The translations under genes were made by a program, and so were the position numbers. Below the pieces are notes generated by a model. That model was not told the DNA's origin. It was given only the letters and a program-made list of their open reading frames with translations, and ran no database searches. From contig DYFG01000032.1 in NCBI GenBank assembly GCA_020725315.1, positions 1 to 13,656 on the forward strand: a DNA stretch of 13,656 bases. Direction: 5' to 3'. The stretch is from Nitrosotalea sp. Lineage in GTDB: Archaea > Halobacteriota > Syntropharchaeia > Alkanophagales > Methanospirareceae. Of this stretch, positions 1 through 7,754 are shown piece by piece. Position 1 is the first letter of the stretch; each line of letters opens with the position of its first letter.

Positions 1-25
1 TGAACGAAATTCAGAAAACAACATC

Positions 26-33
26 TTTATAAA
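26..33 (+). promoter_or_regulatory. TATA box of the GalT-like/mutL/PIN/moeA cluster
   Basis: TTTATAAA sits about 33 bases before the ATG at 63. Using the usual archaeal spacing of about 26 bases from box centre to start site, transcription would begin near 56, giving a very short leader. This is inferred from sequence and spacing only. No comparable box precedes the next three genes, which fits one transcript for all four. Confidence 0.55.
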
Positions 34-62
34 CTTAAAGTGCGGAATATGGGCTTAAAGAC

Positions 63-1094
63 ATGTTCTCCAAAATAACTGAGCTTGACAAAATGGTTAA
101 ACAGCTCGCAGAAGAGAGCAGGGAGTTGTTTACCCGCTTTTATTCGTTTGACATCTCCACGAGCAGCCTGGCGATTCCCAAGGAGATGGAAGATTGGGTG
201 AAAGAGAGGTTTGGTTCTCTTGAGCGAGTCGAACGTCAGCGAATAGTATCCATCAAAAACAAATTTACGGGAGAGCAGAGCTTGTTTAACGAGTTAAGGC
301 TTGATAGACCTATCGAATCGAAATCTGTGATTGAATTAGCAGAGCTTAAAGAGAGGAAGAATTGTACGTTTTGTAACCCCGAAACGCACACACCTGCAGA
401 TACGTTTGGCAGGATAAAAGGGGATTATTCTATTACGGCGGGCAACATAGCCAAGTATGCTTCTTACCATAGCTTAATCATTTTCAATGAACATAATCCG
501 CTAGAGATAAAAAGGGAAGGGATAGCGGACTATTTAAGGACCGCAGAGCACTGGTTTGAGGAGGCCTCTGAGTCCCGGGGAGGAAAGTTGCACAAGTTCT
601 TCTTATGGAATTGTCTCTGGAGAAGTGCTGCTTCGATTATCCATGGTCATATGCAAGTAACCGCTACTGAGGAGCGGTATGGGAAATTGGAAGTTTTAGA
701 AAAAGTCGCCGCTGAGTATCAAAGAGCATTTAATGCATCGTATTTTGATGATTTATACCGGGTTCATAAGAGTTTAGGGCTTGCGAGTGAGAATAAGGGA
801 GAAAGAATTTTAGTTTATTTGACGCCGATAAAAGAGAAAGAGATTTTTGTCATCAGTCGAGCGACGAAGAGCGATGAAATGGCAGACACCATCTCTAAAT
901 TATTGAGGAGTTATCTCGATCTGGGTGTGCAATCGTTCAATCTTGCTATCTTTCCGTTGGGAGCGTATCATATTGTCAGGCTTCTGGATCGAGGTTCTTT
1001 GGAGGATAGGAACTCGGATATAGGTGCTTTGGAACTGTATGCCGCGTCTGTTATTTCCACTGACCCCTTTAAGTTAGCACAGGTTCTTTTATGA
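63..1094 (+). CDS. GalT/HIT-superfamily nucleotidyltransferase-like protein
   Basis: A 343-residue protein of the histidine-triad superfamily, closest in pattern to galactose-1-phosphate uridylyltransferase-like proteins. A metal-site-like CTFC lies at residues 101-104, followed by a THTP stretch. A histidine-triad-like HGHMQ lies at 194-198; in GalT-type enzymes the second histidine carries the nucleotidyl group. These enzymes move a nucleoside monophosphate between a nucleotide and a sugar phosphate or phosphate. The substrate here cannot be told from sequence. The N-terminal 90 residues are charged and not recognisable. The ATG at 63 is chosen because it follows a TATA box at leaderless distance. 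It is first in a cluster with mutL 12 bases downstream. It could instead be an ATP adenylyltransferase-like (Ap4A phosphorylase) enzyme. The superfamily is fairly sure, the specific reaction is not. Confidence 0.7.
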   Translation: MFSKITELDKMVKQLAEESRELFTRFYSFDISTSSLAIPKEMEDWVKERFGSLERVERQRIVSIKNKFTGEQSLFNELRLDRPIESKSVIELAELKERKNCTFCNPETHTPADTFGRIKGDYSITAGNIAKYASYHSLIIFNEHNPLEIKREGIADYLRTAEHWFEEASESRGGKLHKFFLWNCLWRSAASIIHGHMQVTATEERYGKLEVLEKVAAEYQRAFNASYFDDLYRVHKSLGLASENKGERILVYLTPIKEKEIFVISRATKSDEMADTISKLLRSYLDLGVQSFNLAIFPLGAYHIVRLLDRGSLEDRNSDIGALELYAASVISTDPFKLAQVLL

Positions 1095-1106
1095 AAGTAG
1101 AGCTTT

Positions 1107-2834
1107 ATGAGGCAGATATTCGTCTTAGAAGAGCAGACAATAGGAAAAATTGCCGCTGGAGAGGTCGTAGACAGACCTGCATCGGTGGTTAAGGAATTGA
1201 TAGAGAATTCTATAGATGCAGGAAGCCGTCATGTGGTCGTCGAGGTTGGTAATGGGGGGAGGGATTATATCAGGATAACGGATGACGGAAGTGGTATAAG
1301 CGATGATGATGCAGAGCTTGCGTTTGAGAAGCACGCAACCAGTAAAATAAGGAGAATAGAGGACTTGGCATACTTACAAACGCTGGGTTTTCGTGGTGAA
1401 GCATTACCGAGCATTGCCGCGGTGTCACGAATAGAGATGAGCACAAGGCATGAGTGCGAAGATTTTGGCACGCATCTGAAGATCGAGGGAGGAGTGCTAA
1501 AAGAACGGAGAAGGATAACCCGGGGGGTCGGCACCACGATAGAAGTCAAAAGCCTGTTTTACAATCTCCCCGCGAGGATAGGCACCATAAAATCGAAACC
1601 CACTGAGCTACGGCACATTGTGGAGGTGTGTATACATTATGCGGTAATCTATCCGGAGATAAAATTTGAGCTCATTCACGAGGAAAACCCTATAATAAGC
1701 ACGGTAGGCCGTGGAAAGATGTTGGATGCCATTGTCAATGCGTATGGAAGTAGCGTTGCGAAGGAGCTTATCGAACTGAAAGCGCAGAATGCTCCCCCTC
1801 CTCATGCCACGATCAGCGGCTATATCTCCAGACCCTCGGTATCGTACGGCACCAAAAAACACCTCTTCACGTATGTGAACAGAAGGTTTGTGAGGAGTGA
1901 GGTTATGGAGAAAGCGATAAAGAGAGGTTATTCGTCTTTGTTACCAAAGCATGCCTACCCTTTCGCGGTTATTTCTCTTTCCATTGACCCGAGCGAAATA
2001 AACGTGAATATCCATCCAAAGAAGCATGAAATACGCTTTTACGACGCTGACGACATCTTTCAACTCATTGCTAACGCCGTCTTCATGACGTTACGCCATG
2101 CAGATTTAATCCCTGAGGTTGTCCAGCGTGAAAAAGGGATAGCCGCTGCTGTTGACTTCTTAAGCTTCCCGAGAGAGAAGAAAGCACCTATAAGTCTTCA
2201 AACTTCCTTTCAAGGAGAGCTAAAGGAAGAAGAGTTCAAAGAGAAGGAAGAAGGCAGTTTAACCATACGGTCTGCCCCGCTCTACCAGGTCCTCGATAGT
2301 TATATCATAGCACTGAGTGAAGAGGACGATGTGATCGTGATAGACCAGCACGCTGCGGCTGAACGAATAAATTTTGAGAAGTTAGTTGGGAAATATGGAG
2401 GGCGAATAGATAAACAAACGCTTTTAAGACCACACATGCCTGAGCTCAGTCCACATCAACTCTATGTACTGAGGGAGAACGAGAAGATGCTTAGAGATAT
2501 GGGATTTGATATAGAGCGGCTTGGCGATGATAGTTATGTTATACGGGCGATACCAGTCGTTTTTCATGGTATGTTAGGGGAAGAGGAGCTAACCGACGTA
2601 ATAATGCGGTTAGTGGAGGAGAGTGGTAAAAAAGAGGAGCGAATAAAGGTATTGTTCAGCACGGCAGCGTGCAAAGCGAGTATAAAGGCAGGAGAGAAGC
2701 TCTCTTATGAGTCTATGCGCGAGCTCGTGGCACAGTTGAAGAGCACAAAGATACCCTATACATGCCCGCATGGGAGACCGACGATGATACGGTTGAGTAA
2801 GGAGGAGATAGAGAAGCGGTTTAAGAGGCGGTAA
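1107..2834 (+). CDS. mutL: DNA mismatch repair protein MutL (endonuclease type)
   Basis: MutL couples mismatch recognition by MutS to strand incision. The N-terminal GHKL ATPase domain is clear: KIAAGEVVDRPASVVKEL at the start, ATP/Mg motif E30-x-x-x-N34, DDGSGI near 59-64, HATSK at 76-80 and GFRGEAL at 94-100. The transducer domain follows to about residue 335, then a low-complexity linker. The C-terminal domain has the metal-dependent endonuclease signature DQHA(x)2E(x)4E at 413-424, an ACKAS motif around Cys522 and a terminal CPHGRPT from Cys553. It is therefore the nicking type, unlike the E. coli protein, which lacks this site. At 575 residues it is near full length. MutL is patchily distributed in archaea and is thought to be of bacterial origin there. 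No mutS lies in the window. It starts 12 bases after the upstream gene and ends in tandem TAA stops. Confidence 0.96.
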   Translation: MRQIFVLEEQTIGKIAAGEVVDRPASVVKELIENSIDAGSRHVVVEVGNGGRDYIRITDDGSGISDDDAELAFEKHATSKIRRIEDLAYLQTLGFRGEALPSIAAVSRIEMSTRHECEDFGTHLKIEGGVLKERRRITRGVGTTIEVKSLFYNLPARIGTIKSKPTELRHIVEVCIHYAVIYPEIKFELIHEENPIISTVGRGKMLDAIVNAYGSSVAKELIELKAQNAPPPHATISGYISRPSVSYGTKKHLFTYVNRRFVRSEVMEKAIKRGYSSLLPKHAYPFAVISLSIDPSEINVNIHPKKHEIRFYDADDIFQLIANAVFMTLRHADLIPEVVQREKGIAAAVDFLSFPREKKAPISLQTSFQGELKEEEFKEKEEGSLTIRSAPLYQVLDSYIIALSEEDDVIVIDQHAAAERINFEKLVGKYGGRIDKQTLLRPHMPELSPHQLYVLRENEKMLRDMGFDIERLGDDSYVIRAIPVVFHGMLGEEELTDVIMRLVEESGKKEERIKVLFSTAACKASIKAGEKLSYESMRELVAQLKSTKIPYTCPHGRPTMIRLSKEEIEKRFKRR

Positions 2835-2842
2835 TAAGGTAA

Positions 2843-3292
2843 ATGATAAGAAAGGAGGTGATAGTGGACACCAATGCACTGCTTATACCCGGTGAATTTG
2901 GCGTTGATATCTTTGACGAGCTGGAGAGACTGGGATATCTGCATATAATCGTGCCGAGAGTGGTCTTGAAGGAGTTGGAGCGGCTCAGACAAAGACCGGG
3001 CTTGAAGGGTAAAGAGAGAAGAGCGGTAAATGTGGGTTATTCTTTAATACAACGGTATACAGATGCTGCCGTGCAGCGGGAGGAACGCGTGACGATAAGA
3101 TCCAGGATCTCAATAGAGGAAGCAGAGGGTGAGGAAGAAGAGAAGGACACTGACGAGATAATTACCGCGTTAGCGCTGAAGAGAAAGGCGGCGGTCCTTA
3201 CCAACGATGAGAACATGAGGACGAAATTGTCACAAGCGGGTATCGCAACGGTATATTTGCGAGGCGGGAATAGATTGGAGGAAAGAGTTTAA
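2843..3292 (+). CDS. PIN-domain ribonuclease (FCF1/VapC9-like)
   Basis: A 149-residue single-domain PIN protein. The acidic active-site set is visible: D9 in VDTNALL, E44 in VLKELERL, D104 in KDTDEIITAL and D122 in LTNDENMR. PIN domains cut single-stranded RNA with Mg or Mn. Archaeal members of this size are often annotated as FCF1-like rRNA processing nucleases or VapC toxins. There is no small antitoxin gene upstream: mutL ends 8 bases before. It shares one base with moeA (TAATG at 3290-3294). A housekeeping RNA-processing role is therefore more likely than a toxin, but this is inference from context. An acidic stretch near residues 91-102 lies in the loop before D104. Confidence 0.85.
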   Translation: MIRKEVIVDTNALLIPGEFGVDIFDELERLGYLHIIVPRVVLKELERLRQRPGLKGKERRAVNVGYSLIQRYTDAAVQREERVTIRSRISIEEAEGEEEEKDTDEIITALALKRKAAVLTNDENMRTKLSQAGIATVYLRGGNRLEERV

Positions 3293-4539
3293 TGAAGCTT
3301 TTCCGTACGCTTATTTCATGGGAAGAGGCATTAAAAAAGGTGTTACCGCATGCAAAGAGGACAGAACTCGAAGAAATCCGATTTGAGGATGCATTGAACA
3401 GGGTTTTAGCAGAAGACATTCTTTCGCCCATCGATAGCCCTCCTTTTGACCGGGCTGCGATGGATGGGTATGCGATTCGAGGCGAGGACTCTTTTTGCGC
3501 ATCTCCGCAAAATCCCGTGCTTTTGAAGCTAACGAAGAGCCAGTTGGGAGAAGATAAAAACCAAGCAGAACTAGCGGAGGGTGAATGCGTACCGATAACA
3601 ACCGGGATGCCACTGCCAAAGGGCAGCAACGCGGTTGTTATGCTCGAATATACGAGGGAAAGAGGCGATACCGTGGAGATTTTCAAGCCTGTTACACCGG
3701 GTAAAAACGTTTCTTTTCAGGGTGAGGATGTGAAGAAGGGCGAAGCGGTCTTAAAAGCAGGGAAGATACTACGAGCTCATGATCTCGGCATGCTCGCATC
3801 TCTTTTTACAAGAACGGTAAAGGTGTATAAGAGGGCAAAGCTCGGCATAATTGCCTCGGGCGACGAACTGATAGACCCTGCGTTGCAGTCGTCTGAGCAC
3901 GAGCAGTGGCAAAGGAGACAGAAGATAGCGGATTCGAATAGTTATACACTTGCCGCATTAACGCAAAAGATCGCAAATCCGTATAGAATCGGCATAGTAC
4001 GTGACAATTACGAAGAGATAAAGGACGCACTCCGTTCGTCGTTAGAACGGGGGTGTGAGGGGTTATTAGTGAGTGGGGGGAGTTCGGTAGGTACCAGAGA
4101 TTTCCTGGGTGATGCAGTCGAGGATTTAGGGGAGCTTATATTCCATGGTGTCGCGATTCGACCGGGGGAACCAACCGGTTTCGGCATCATCAACACCAAG
4201 CCGATATTTGTTCTCCCGGGTTATCCTGTGGCGACGATAGCTGCGTTTGAACTGCTCGTTCGCCCATTTTTGTATGCGATGCACGGTGTGACAGAAGAGC
4301 GGAGGAAGATCTTAGCTCGTGCGAGCAAAAAAATCCCTTCGGCAGTTGGGAGAACTGATTTCGTGCGTGTAAAGGTGCTTCGCACCGACCAGGGGTACTA
4401 CGCAGAGCCCATACGGGTAAGTGGCTCGGGCATCTTATCCAGCATGACCAAGTCGGACGGCTTTGTCGTGATCCCGGAGAATAAGGAAGGAGTAGCAGAA
4501 GGAGAGCTGGTCGCGGTAACTGAATATTACTCATGGTAA
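3292..4539 (+). CDS. moeA: Molybdopterin molybdenumtransferase MoeA
   Basis: MoeA inserts molybdate (or tungstate in many archaea) into adenylated molybdopterin, the last common step of Mo/W cofactor synthesis. Family motifs appear in order: SPPFDRAAMDGYAIRGED around residues 49-66, ITTGMPLPKGSNAVVMLE, LGIIASGDELI around 184-194, a GGSSVGTRD motif at 262-270 in the MoCF-binding domain (GGxSVGxxD in the family), and FVLPGYPVATIAAFELLVRP. At 415 residues it matches the usual length of the bacterial and archaeal protein. It is the fourth and last gene of the cluster and overlaps the PIN gene by one base. The TAA stop (4537-4539) overlaps the first bases of a palindromic repeat copy, so the end of the protein may have been set by that element. 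The last residues, after VAVTEYYSW, are therefore not necessarily ancestral. Confidence 0.95.
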   Translation: MKLFRTLISWEEALKKVLPHAKRTELEEIRFEDALNRVLAEDILSPIDSPPFDRAAMDGYAIRGEDSFCASPQNPVLLKLTKSQLGEDKNQAELAEGECVPITTGMPLPKGSNAVVMLEYTRERGDTVEIFKPVTPGKNVSFQGEDVKKGEAVLKAGKILRAHDLGMLASLFTRTVKVYKRAKLGIIASGDELIDPALQSSEHEQWQRRQKIADSNSYTLAALTQKIANPYRIGIVRDNYEEIKDALRSSLERGCEGLLVSGGSSVGTRDFLGDAVEDLGELIFHGVAIRPGEPTGFGIINTKPIFVLPGYPVATIAAFELLVRPFLYAMHGVTEERRKILARASKKIPSAVGRTDFVRVKVLRTDQGYYAEPIRVSGSGILSSMTKSDGFVVIPENKEGVAEGELVAVTEYYSW

Positions 4540-4584
4540 GCCCTTACAGGGCTTGCGGAGTCGTGGGCAGAGCCCACGGAGCGG
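4538..4584 (+). repeat. Double-hairpin palindromic element, copy 1
   Basis: Two adjacent stem-loops: AAGCCCT-tac-AGGGCTT (4538-4554) and CGTGGGC-aga-GCCCACG (4562-4578), joined by a short GC-rich linker. The reverse complement nearly matches the copy inside tiaS (8771-8812). The second stem is shorter on both arms, so pairing is preserved. The element runs in the same direction as moeA and contributes two bases of its TAA stop. A TATA box for the next gene starts 17 bases after it. No T-run follows, so it is not a standard intrinsic terminator. Confidence 0.85.
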
Positions 4585-4600
4585 AAGTACATTTCCACCA

Positions 4601-4610
4601 TTTATAAATA
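4601..4610 (+). promoter_or_regulatory. TATA box upstream of the 233-residue gene
   Basis: TTTATAAATA is a strong archaeal TATA-like box 58 bases before the ATG at 4668. With normal spacing it would place the start site near 4632 and leave a leader of about 36 bases. It lies just after the palindromic element that closes moeA and suggests a separate transcription unit. Confidence 0.5.
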
Positions 4611-4667
4611 AGCCAGCGTTCGAATGGTATTTTAAGCTCATCACCGTATCATACTATAGAACGTAAA

Positions 4668-5369
4668 ATGGTCTTAGCAGGGAAGATATTCCTGGTTGGA
4701 GAGGATGTTGTTGTTGACTTGCATACCATAGCCTCAAAGCTGAAAGGGTTTAAATCTGAGGAGAAATTGAAAGACAATGACAAAGACATCAGTTTGATAA
4801 CCGAGATAAAGGACTTACGCTTAGTCGGTGATTCCTTGTATGGCACGTTCATTCAGGACCAACTTCTGGATGTTTATCACCATGGTGAGCGGGTACGCAT
4901 CCCGAGCACGTCTGAAGCGCCTTTTTTCTTTGTCACGCAAGCAAAGAGAGAGCAGAAAGGGCTGACTGTACTGACCATTCTGGAAAAGAAAGCGAGGGCG
5001 AATAATCTAGCAAATCAGTTGAGTAAGATTCTTTTCATAACAACCGGGAGGATAGTAGAGGTGAGGATTGAGCCCGAACGATTCAAACGTTTCCACGAGG
5101 ATAACTTCGAGGATACAAAGATAATCTTCTTCGACGATGTTGACCTCCCGAATATCAAAAAGCTCTCTCTTTATGGCTCTGCTCTGGGTGATACCTCGAT
5201 GTATGTGGAGCATTTGAAGCACGGGAAGATATGGTACATCGTGCTGAAGTCGAAACGGTATGGCTCGGTGGTAGGCGTAACGAGAAATGGCGTGGTAACG
5301 ATCTTCAGCAAGACGACGAAGGATGAATTCATACGGTACGTGAAGGAAGAGATTATTGCTTTGATTTAA
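4668..5369 (+). CDS. Uncharacterised archaeal protein
   Basis: A 233-residue protein that I do not recognise. It has no predicted signal peptide or membrane segment and alternates charged and hydrophobic strands, so a cytoplasmic mixed alpha/beta fold is likely. It is lysine-rich. The N-terminal 110 residues look beta-rich, with an FFFVTQAKRE segment near 86. A helix of about 15 residues around 107-121 (EKKARANNLANQL) leads to a second alpha/beta region. The C-terminus has a beta pair around KRYGSVVGVTRNGVV and then a helix, DEFIRYVKEEI. No cysteine pair, nucleotide-binding loop or catalytic motif stands out. It has its own TATA box and is probably monocistronic, since tldD 80 bases downstream has a separate promoter. 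Codon use resembles its neighbours, so it appears resident. The ATG is chosen as the first in frame; no clear Shine-Dalgarno sequence precedes it. Confidence 0.8.
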   Translation: MVLAGKIFLVGEDVVVDLHTIASKLKGFKSEEKLKDNDKDISLITEIKDLRLVGDSLYGTFIQDQLLDVYHHGERVRIPSTSEAPFFFVTQAKREQKGLTVLTILEKKARANNLANQLSKILFITTGRIVEVRIEPERFKRFHEDNFEDTKIIFFDDVDLPNIKKLSLYGSALGDTSMYVEHLKHGKIWYIVLKSKRYGSVVGVTRNGVVTIFSKTTKDEFIRYVKEEIIALI

Positions 5370-5415
5370 CCGCCTGAAAACTCGTTACAATAGAGAAAGT
5401 GGGTTTGTTCACAAG

Positions 5416-5424
5416 TTATAAATA
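5416..5424 (+). promoter_or_regulatory. TATA box of tldD
   Basis: TTATAAATA is centred about 29 bases before the tldD ATG at 5449. Transcription would start within a few bases of the start codon, so the mRNA is probably leaderless. The absence of a Shine-Dalgarno sequence (tctccataATG) agrees. Confidence 0.6.
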
Positions 5425-5448
5425 TTTTCCGAGGTATATCTCTCCATA

Positions 5449-6852
5449 ATGGAAGAAGAGATTAAAAAGGCACTGAATTTTGTACTTTCGAACCATGCGA
5501 AATACGCGGATATCCGTCTGGAAAAGGGCTATGTAACCGCTATAGAGCTCAGAGACGGGGTTTTCAGAGAGATGAGCTATGGCATCGACCAGGGCATGGG
5601 AGTACGAGTGCTCTATAAGGACTCGTGGGGATTCTCCTCTTCTAATAACCTCGTACGAGCTCCGCTAAAAGATACCTTTGAAGACGCATTGAACATCGGT
5701 AAGGTGCTCTCAGAATCGAGTAAGAAGGCGGGAGCCGTAAAAATAGCGGACGTGAAGCCGATAAATGACCTTTTTAAGCTCAAGCCGAGGATAAACCCCG
5801 ATGAGGTTGGCATTGAAGAGAAGAAACGCATGGTTAAAGCAGCATATGACGCAGCTAAGGAGCACTCTCCACGTATACAAAGTATCTCTATCTTATACCT
5901 CGATGGGTACGAGGAGAAGATATATGCAAATTCCGATGGAACTTATATTGTAATGGAAGCTCCTGGCGTTTTTATGCGTGTCGGGGTGGTTGCGAGGAAA
6001 GGAGAGGTTTTACAGGAAGGCAGAGAGAGCATAGGGGCGGTGGCAGGGTTCGAATTTATAGAGGAAGAAAATCCTGAGACGGTAGCTGTGAAGGCTGCTG
6101 ATAAAGCGGTTAGGCTCCTTGAAGCTAAACTGCCGCCTGCGGGTGAGCTGCCGGTGATTATGGACAATAACCTCACCGGGCTCTTTATGCACGAAGCATT
6201 GGGGCATGCCGCTGAAGCTGACCATGTGTTATACGGCGAATCAATACTAAAGGGGCAATTAGGAGAGGAGATCGCATACGAGGGGTTAACCGTTGTTGAT
6301 GACCCGAGTATTGAATTTTCCCATGGATATTACCCGTATGATGACGAGGGAATAATCTCAAACCGAACAGAGGTAATAAAAAACGGCGTGTTGGTCTCTT
6401 ACTTGCATAGCAGGGAGACCGCAGGCAGGTTAAATGCGAGCCCAACCGCGAATGCGAGAGCCGCTAATTACTCTGATATTCCGCTAGTCAGGATGAGCAA
6501 CACGGTTATAGAGGAAGGCGACTGGAATTTTGATGAGATGCTTGAGGATATACCATTTGGCATCTATGCGAAGGGTATGCGCGGCGGGCAGGTCGATACC
6601 GTAAAAGGAGAGTTCCAGTTCAGCGCCGAAGAGGCATTCCTGATAGAGAAAGGTGCGTTTTCAAAGAGATTGAAAAATGTCTCGCTTTCCGGGAGAACCT
6701 TAGACGTATTGAAGAACATCGATGCGGTGGGGAATGATAAAAAGCGTGGAACGATAGGATTCTGTGGTAAAGATGGTCAAGATGTTCCTGTTTGTGAATA
6801 CGCTCCACATGTGAGGGTGACGAAGATATTGGTCGGTGGAGCTTCTGCTTAG
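5449..6852 (+). CDS. tldD: TldD-family metalloprotease
   Basis: TldD and its partner TldE/PmbA form a metalloprotease that, in bacteria, trims peptides such as microcin precursors and degrades unfolded peptides. TldD carries the metal site. Here that site is visible as HEALGH at residues 248-253 within LFMHEALGHAAEAD. Other family marks are the N-terminal region with YADIRLEKGY, the LHSRETAGR segment near 323-331, and the glycine-rich C-terminus with GFCGKDGQDVPVCEY. At 467 residues it is full length. The usual partner is often adjacent, but no PmbA/TldE gene lies on either side; the next gene is a micro-ORF with its own promoter. In archaea the substrate is unknown. The start is set by the nearby TATA box and by the usual N-terminal extent of the family. 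Confidence 0.94.
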   Translation: MEEEIKKALNFVLSNHAKYADIRLEKGYVTAIELRDGVFREMSYGIDQGMGVRVLYKDSWGFSSSNNLVRAPLKDTFEDALNIGKVLSESSKKAGAVKIADVKPINDLFKLKPRINPDEVGIEEKKRMVKAAYDAAKEHSPRIQSISILYLDGYEEKIYANSDGTYIVMEAPGVFMRVGVVARKGEVLQEGRESIGAVAGFEFIEEENPETVAVKAADKAVRLLEAKLPPAGELPVIMDNNLTGLFMHEALGHAAEADHVLYGESILKGQLGEEIAYEGLTVVDDPSIEFSHGYYPYDDEGIISNRTEVIKNGVLVSYLHSRETAGRLNASPTANARAANYSDIPLVRMSNTVIEEGDWNFDEMLEDIPFGIYAKGMRGGQVDTVKGEFQFSAEEAFLIEKGAFSKRLKNVSLSGRTLDVLKNIDAVGNDKKRGTIGFCGKDGQDVPVCEYAPHVRVTKILVGGASA

Positions 6853-6876
6853 ACGTGAAAATAGTGGAACAAAGCC

Positions 6877-6889
6877 TTTTAAATATTAA
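6877..6889 (+). promoter_or_regulatory. TATA-like box of the micro-ORF/DUF7309-like unit
   Basis: TTTTAAATATTAA lies about 45 bases before the micro-ORF ATG at 6928. A second candidate, CTTAAATAT near 6897-6905, is too close to serve as well unless the message is leaderless. The presence of a strong Shine-Dalgarno sequence favours the upstream box with a leader of roughly 15-20 bases. Confidence 0.4.
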
Positions 6890-6927
6890 AACTATACTTA
6901 AATATCTATCCAAGAGGTGATTTGAAA

Positions 6928-7023
6928 ATGAAATTCAAAGTTGTGTTATATTACAAAAGATGGAAGTACATTGGATACATCGGCATTAGAAGGAGAGGTT
7001 TAAAAAGGGGAGATAGGAAATGA
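6928..7023 (+). CDS. Small basic micro-protein, 31 residues
   Basis: ATG to TGA encodes 31 residues beginning MKFKVVLYYKRWKYIGYIG and ending RRRGLKRGDRK. Eleven or more residues are Lys or Arg, with an aromatic patch (YYKRWKYIGY) in the middle. It is preceded by GAGGTGA (6915-6921) with a good spacer, one of the best Shine-Dalgarno sites in the window. Its TGA overlaps the ATG of the next gene (ATGA at 7020-7023), a standard arrangement for translational coupling. These signals argue for real translation. It may encode a functional small peptide, perhaps RNA- or membrane-surface-binding given its charge, or act as a leader that feeds ribosomes to the next start. I do not recognise the sequence. 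It is too short for many gene callers. Confidence 0.6.
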   Translation: MKFKVVLYYKRWKYIGYIGIRRRGLKRGDRK

Positions 7024-7673
7024 GCAAATTACCGCCATCTCTTCAAGAATGGAAGAGTTTATATGAAGCTGCGATAGAATTCAAGAAAATCGAGTGCTGG
7101 GATTGGATGTTGGATTCGGATATATTTGGCGTGAAAAATCCGGAGACTGGAGAGGTTGGCTACTGTTGTGTAATGGGAAGATTGGGCGAGCATTTCGCTT
7201 TAGCGGTTTATTTGGGAAGAGAAGGGTTAAAAGGATATTTTAAGATGCGATCTGGAGAATTTTCCGGGGGTATCGAATTATTGATGTTACAGAGATGTCT
7301 GATGGCATCATTTGAAGATAGAGCATTCGTGCAAAAGTCTGATTTAGAAGTGATAAAGAAGCTTTGTCTAAAGTTCAGAGGGCGAAGTGAATGGCCTCTG
7401 TTTAGAAGTTACCTTCCGGGATACCATCCCTGGTATTTGACAGGAGAAGAGGCAAGATTTTTGACCTTTGCTTTACAACAGGCAGCAGAAGTCGCACTCC
7501 GATTTAAAGGAGACCCTGGGATGCTTATTCCTCCAGAGCGGGGTTATTTCTTTGTGAGAGTTGTGGAAAAAGAAGGCGAAAGATGGAGGTGGAAAGATGC
7601 GTGGTTAGAACCTGGTAGAGAAGGAGGAACTTTACAGATTATTTGGGCCTGTTACTTCGAGATTGGGGATTAA
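7020..7673 (+). CDS. DUF7309/DUF6930-like protein
   Basis: A 217-residue soluble protein without signal or membrane segments. The N-terminal part (about 8-80) has a pattern I associate with the DUF7309 family: WKSLYEAAIEFKKIECWDWM, then DSDIFGVKNPETGEVGYC and VMGRLGEHFALAVYLGREGL. The C-terminal part (about 125-217) includes RSYLPGYHPWYLTGEEARFL and resembles the DUF6930-like region often joined to it. The function of this family is unknown; most members I know of are bacterial. The naming is from pattern memory and could be checked by an HMM search. It is coupled to the micro-ORF by an ATGA overlap. It is convergent with tiaS, 81 bases away. It is rich in Trp and Cys compared with neighbours, and a bacterial origin by transfer is possible but not shown. 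Confidence 0.75.
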   Translation: MSKLPPSLQEWKSLYEAAIEFKKIECWDWMLDSDIFGVKNPETGEVGYCCVMGRLGEHFALAVYLGREGLKGYFKMRSGEFSGGIELLMLQRCLMASFEDRAFVQKSDLEVIKKLCLKFRGRSEWPLFRSYLPGYHPWYLTGEEARFLTFALQQAAEVALRFKGDPGMLIPPERGYFFVRVVEKEGERWRWKDAWLEPGREGGTLQIIWACYFEIGD

Positions 7674-7746
7674 ACTGAAAGAAGCGAGGAGATTGAAAGC
7701 AATAGAGGATGCAAAAGATTCCCTTTATGAGCGTTTCGCTCGAAGG
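7663..7746 (+). other. Possible small ORF or gene relic
   Basis: A TTG-initiated frame encodes about 27 residues, mostly a charged helix (LKEARRLKAIEDAKDSLY then ERFARR), overlapping the end of the previous gene by 11 bases. There is no good ribosome binding site. It may be chance or the C-terminus of a lost gene. Its end contains a short hairpin GAGCG-ttt-CGCTC (7729-7741) between the convergent genes. Confidence 0.15.
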
Positions 7747-7754
7747 TGAAAAGC

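Noticed and set aside
2843..3292. VapC toxin of a toxin-antitoxin pair
   Set aside because: No small antitoxin gene is adjacent; the flanks are mutL and moeA with tight spacing.
4538..4584. Intrinsic terminator of moeA
   Set aside because: Strong hairpins but no T-run after them, and the same structure occurs inside two coding regions, so termination is not its general role.
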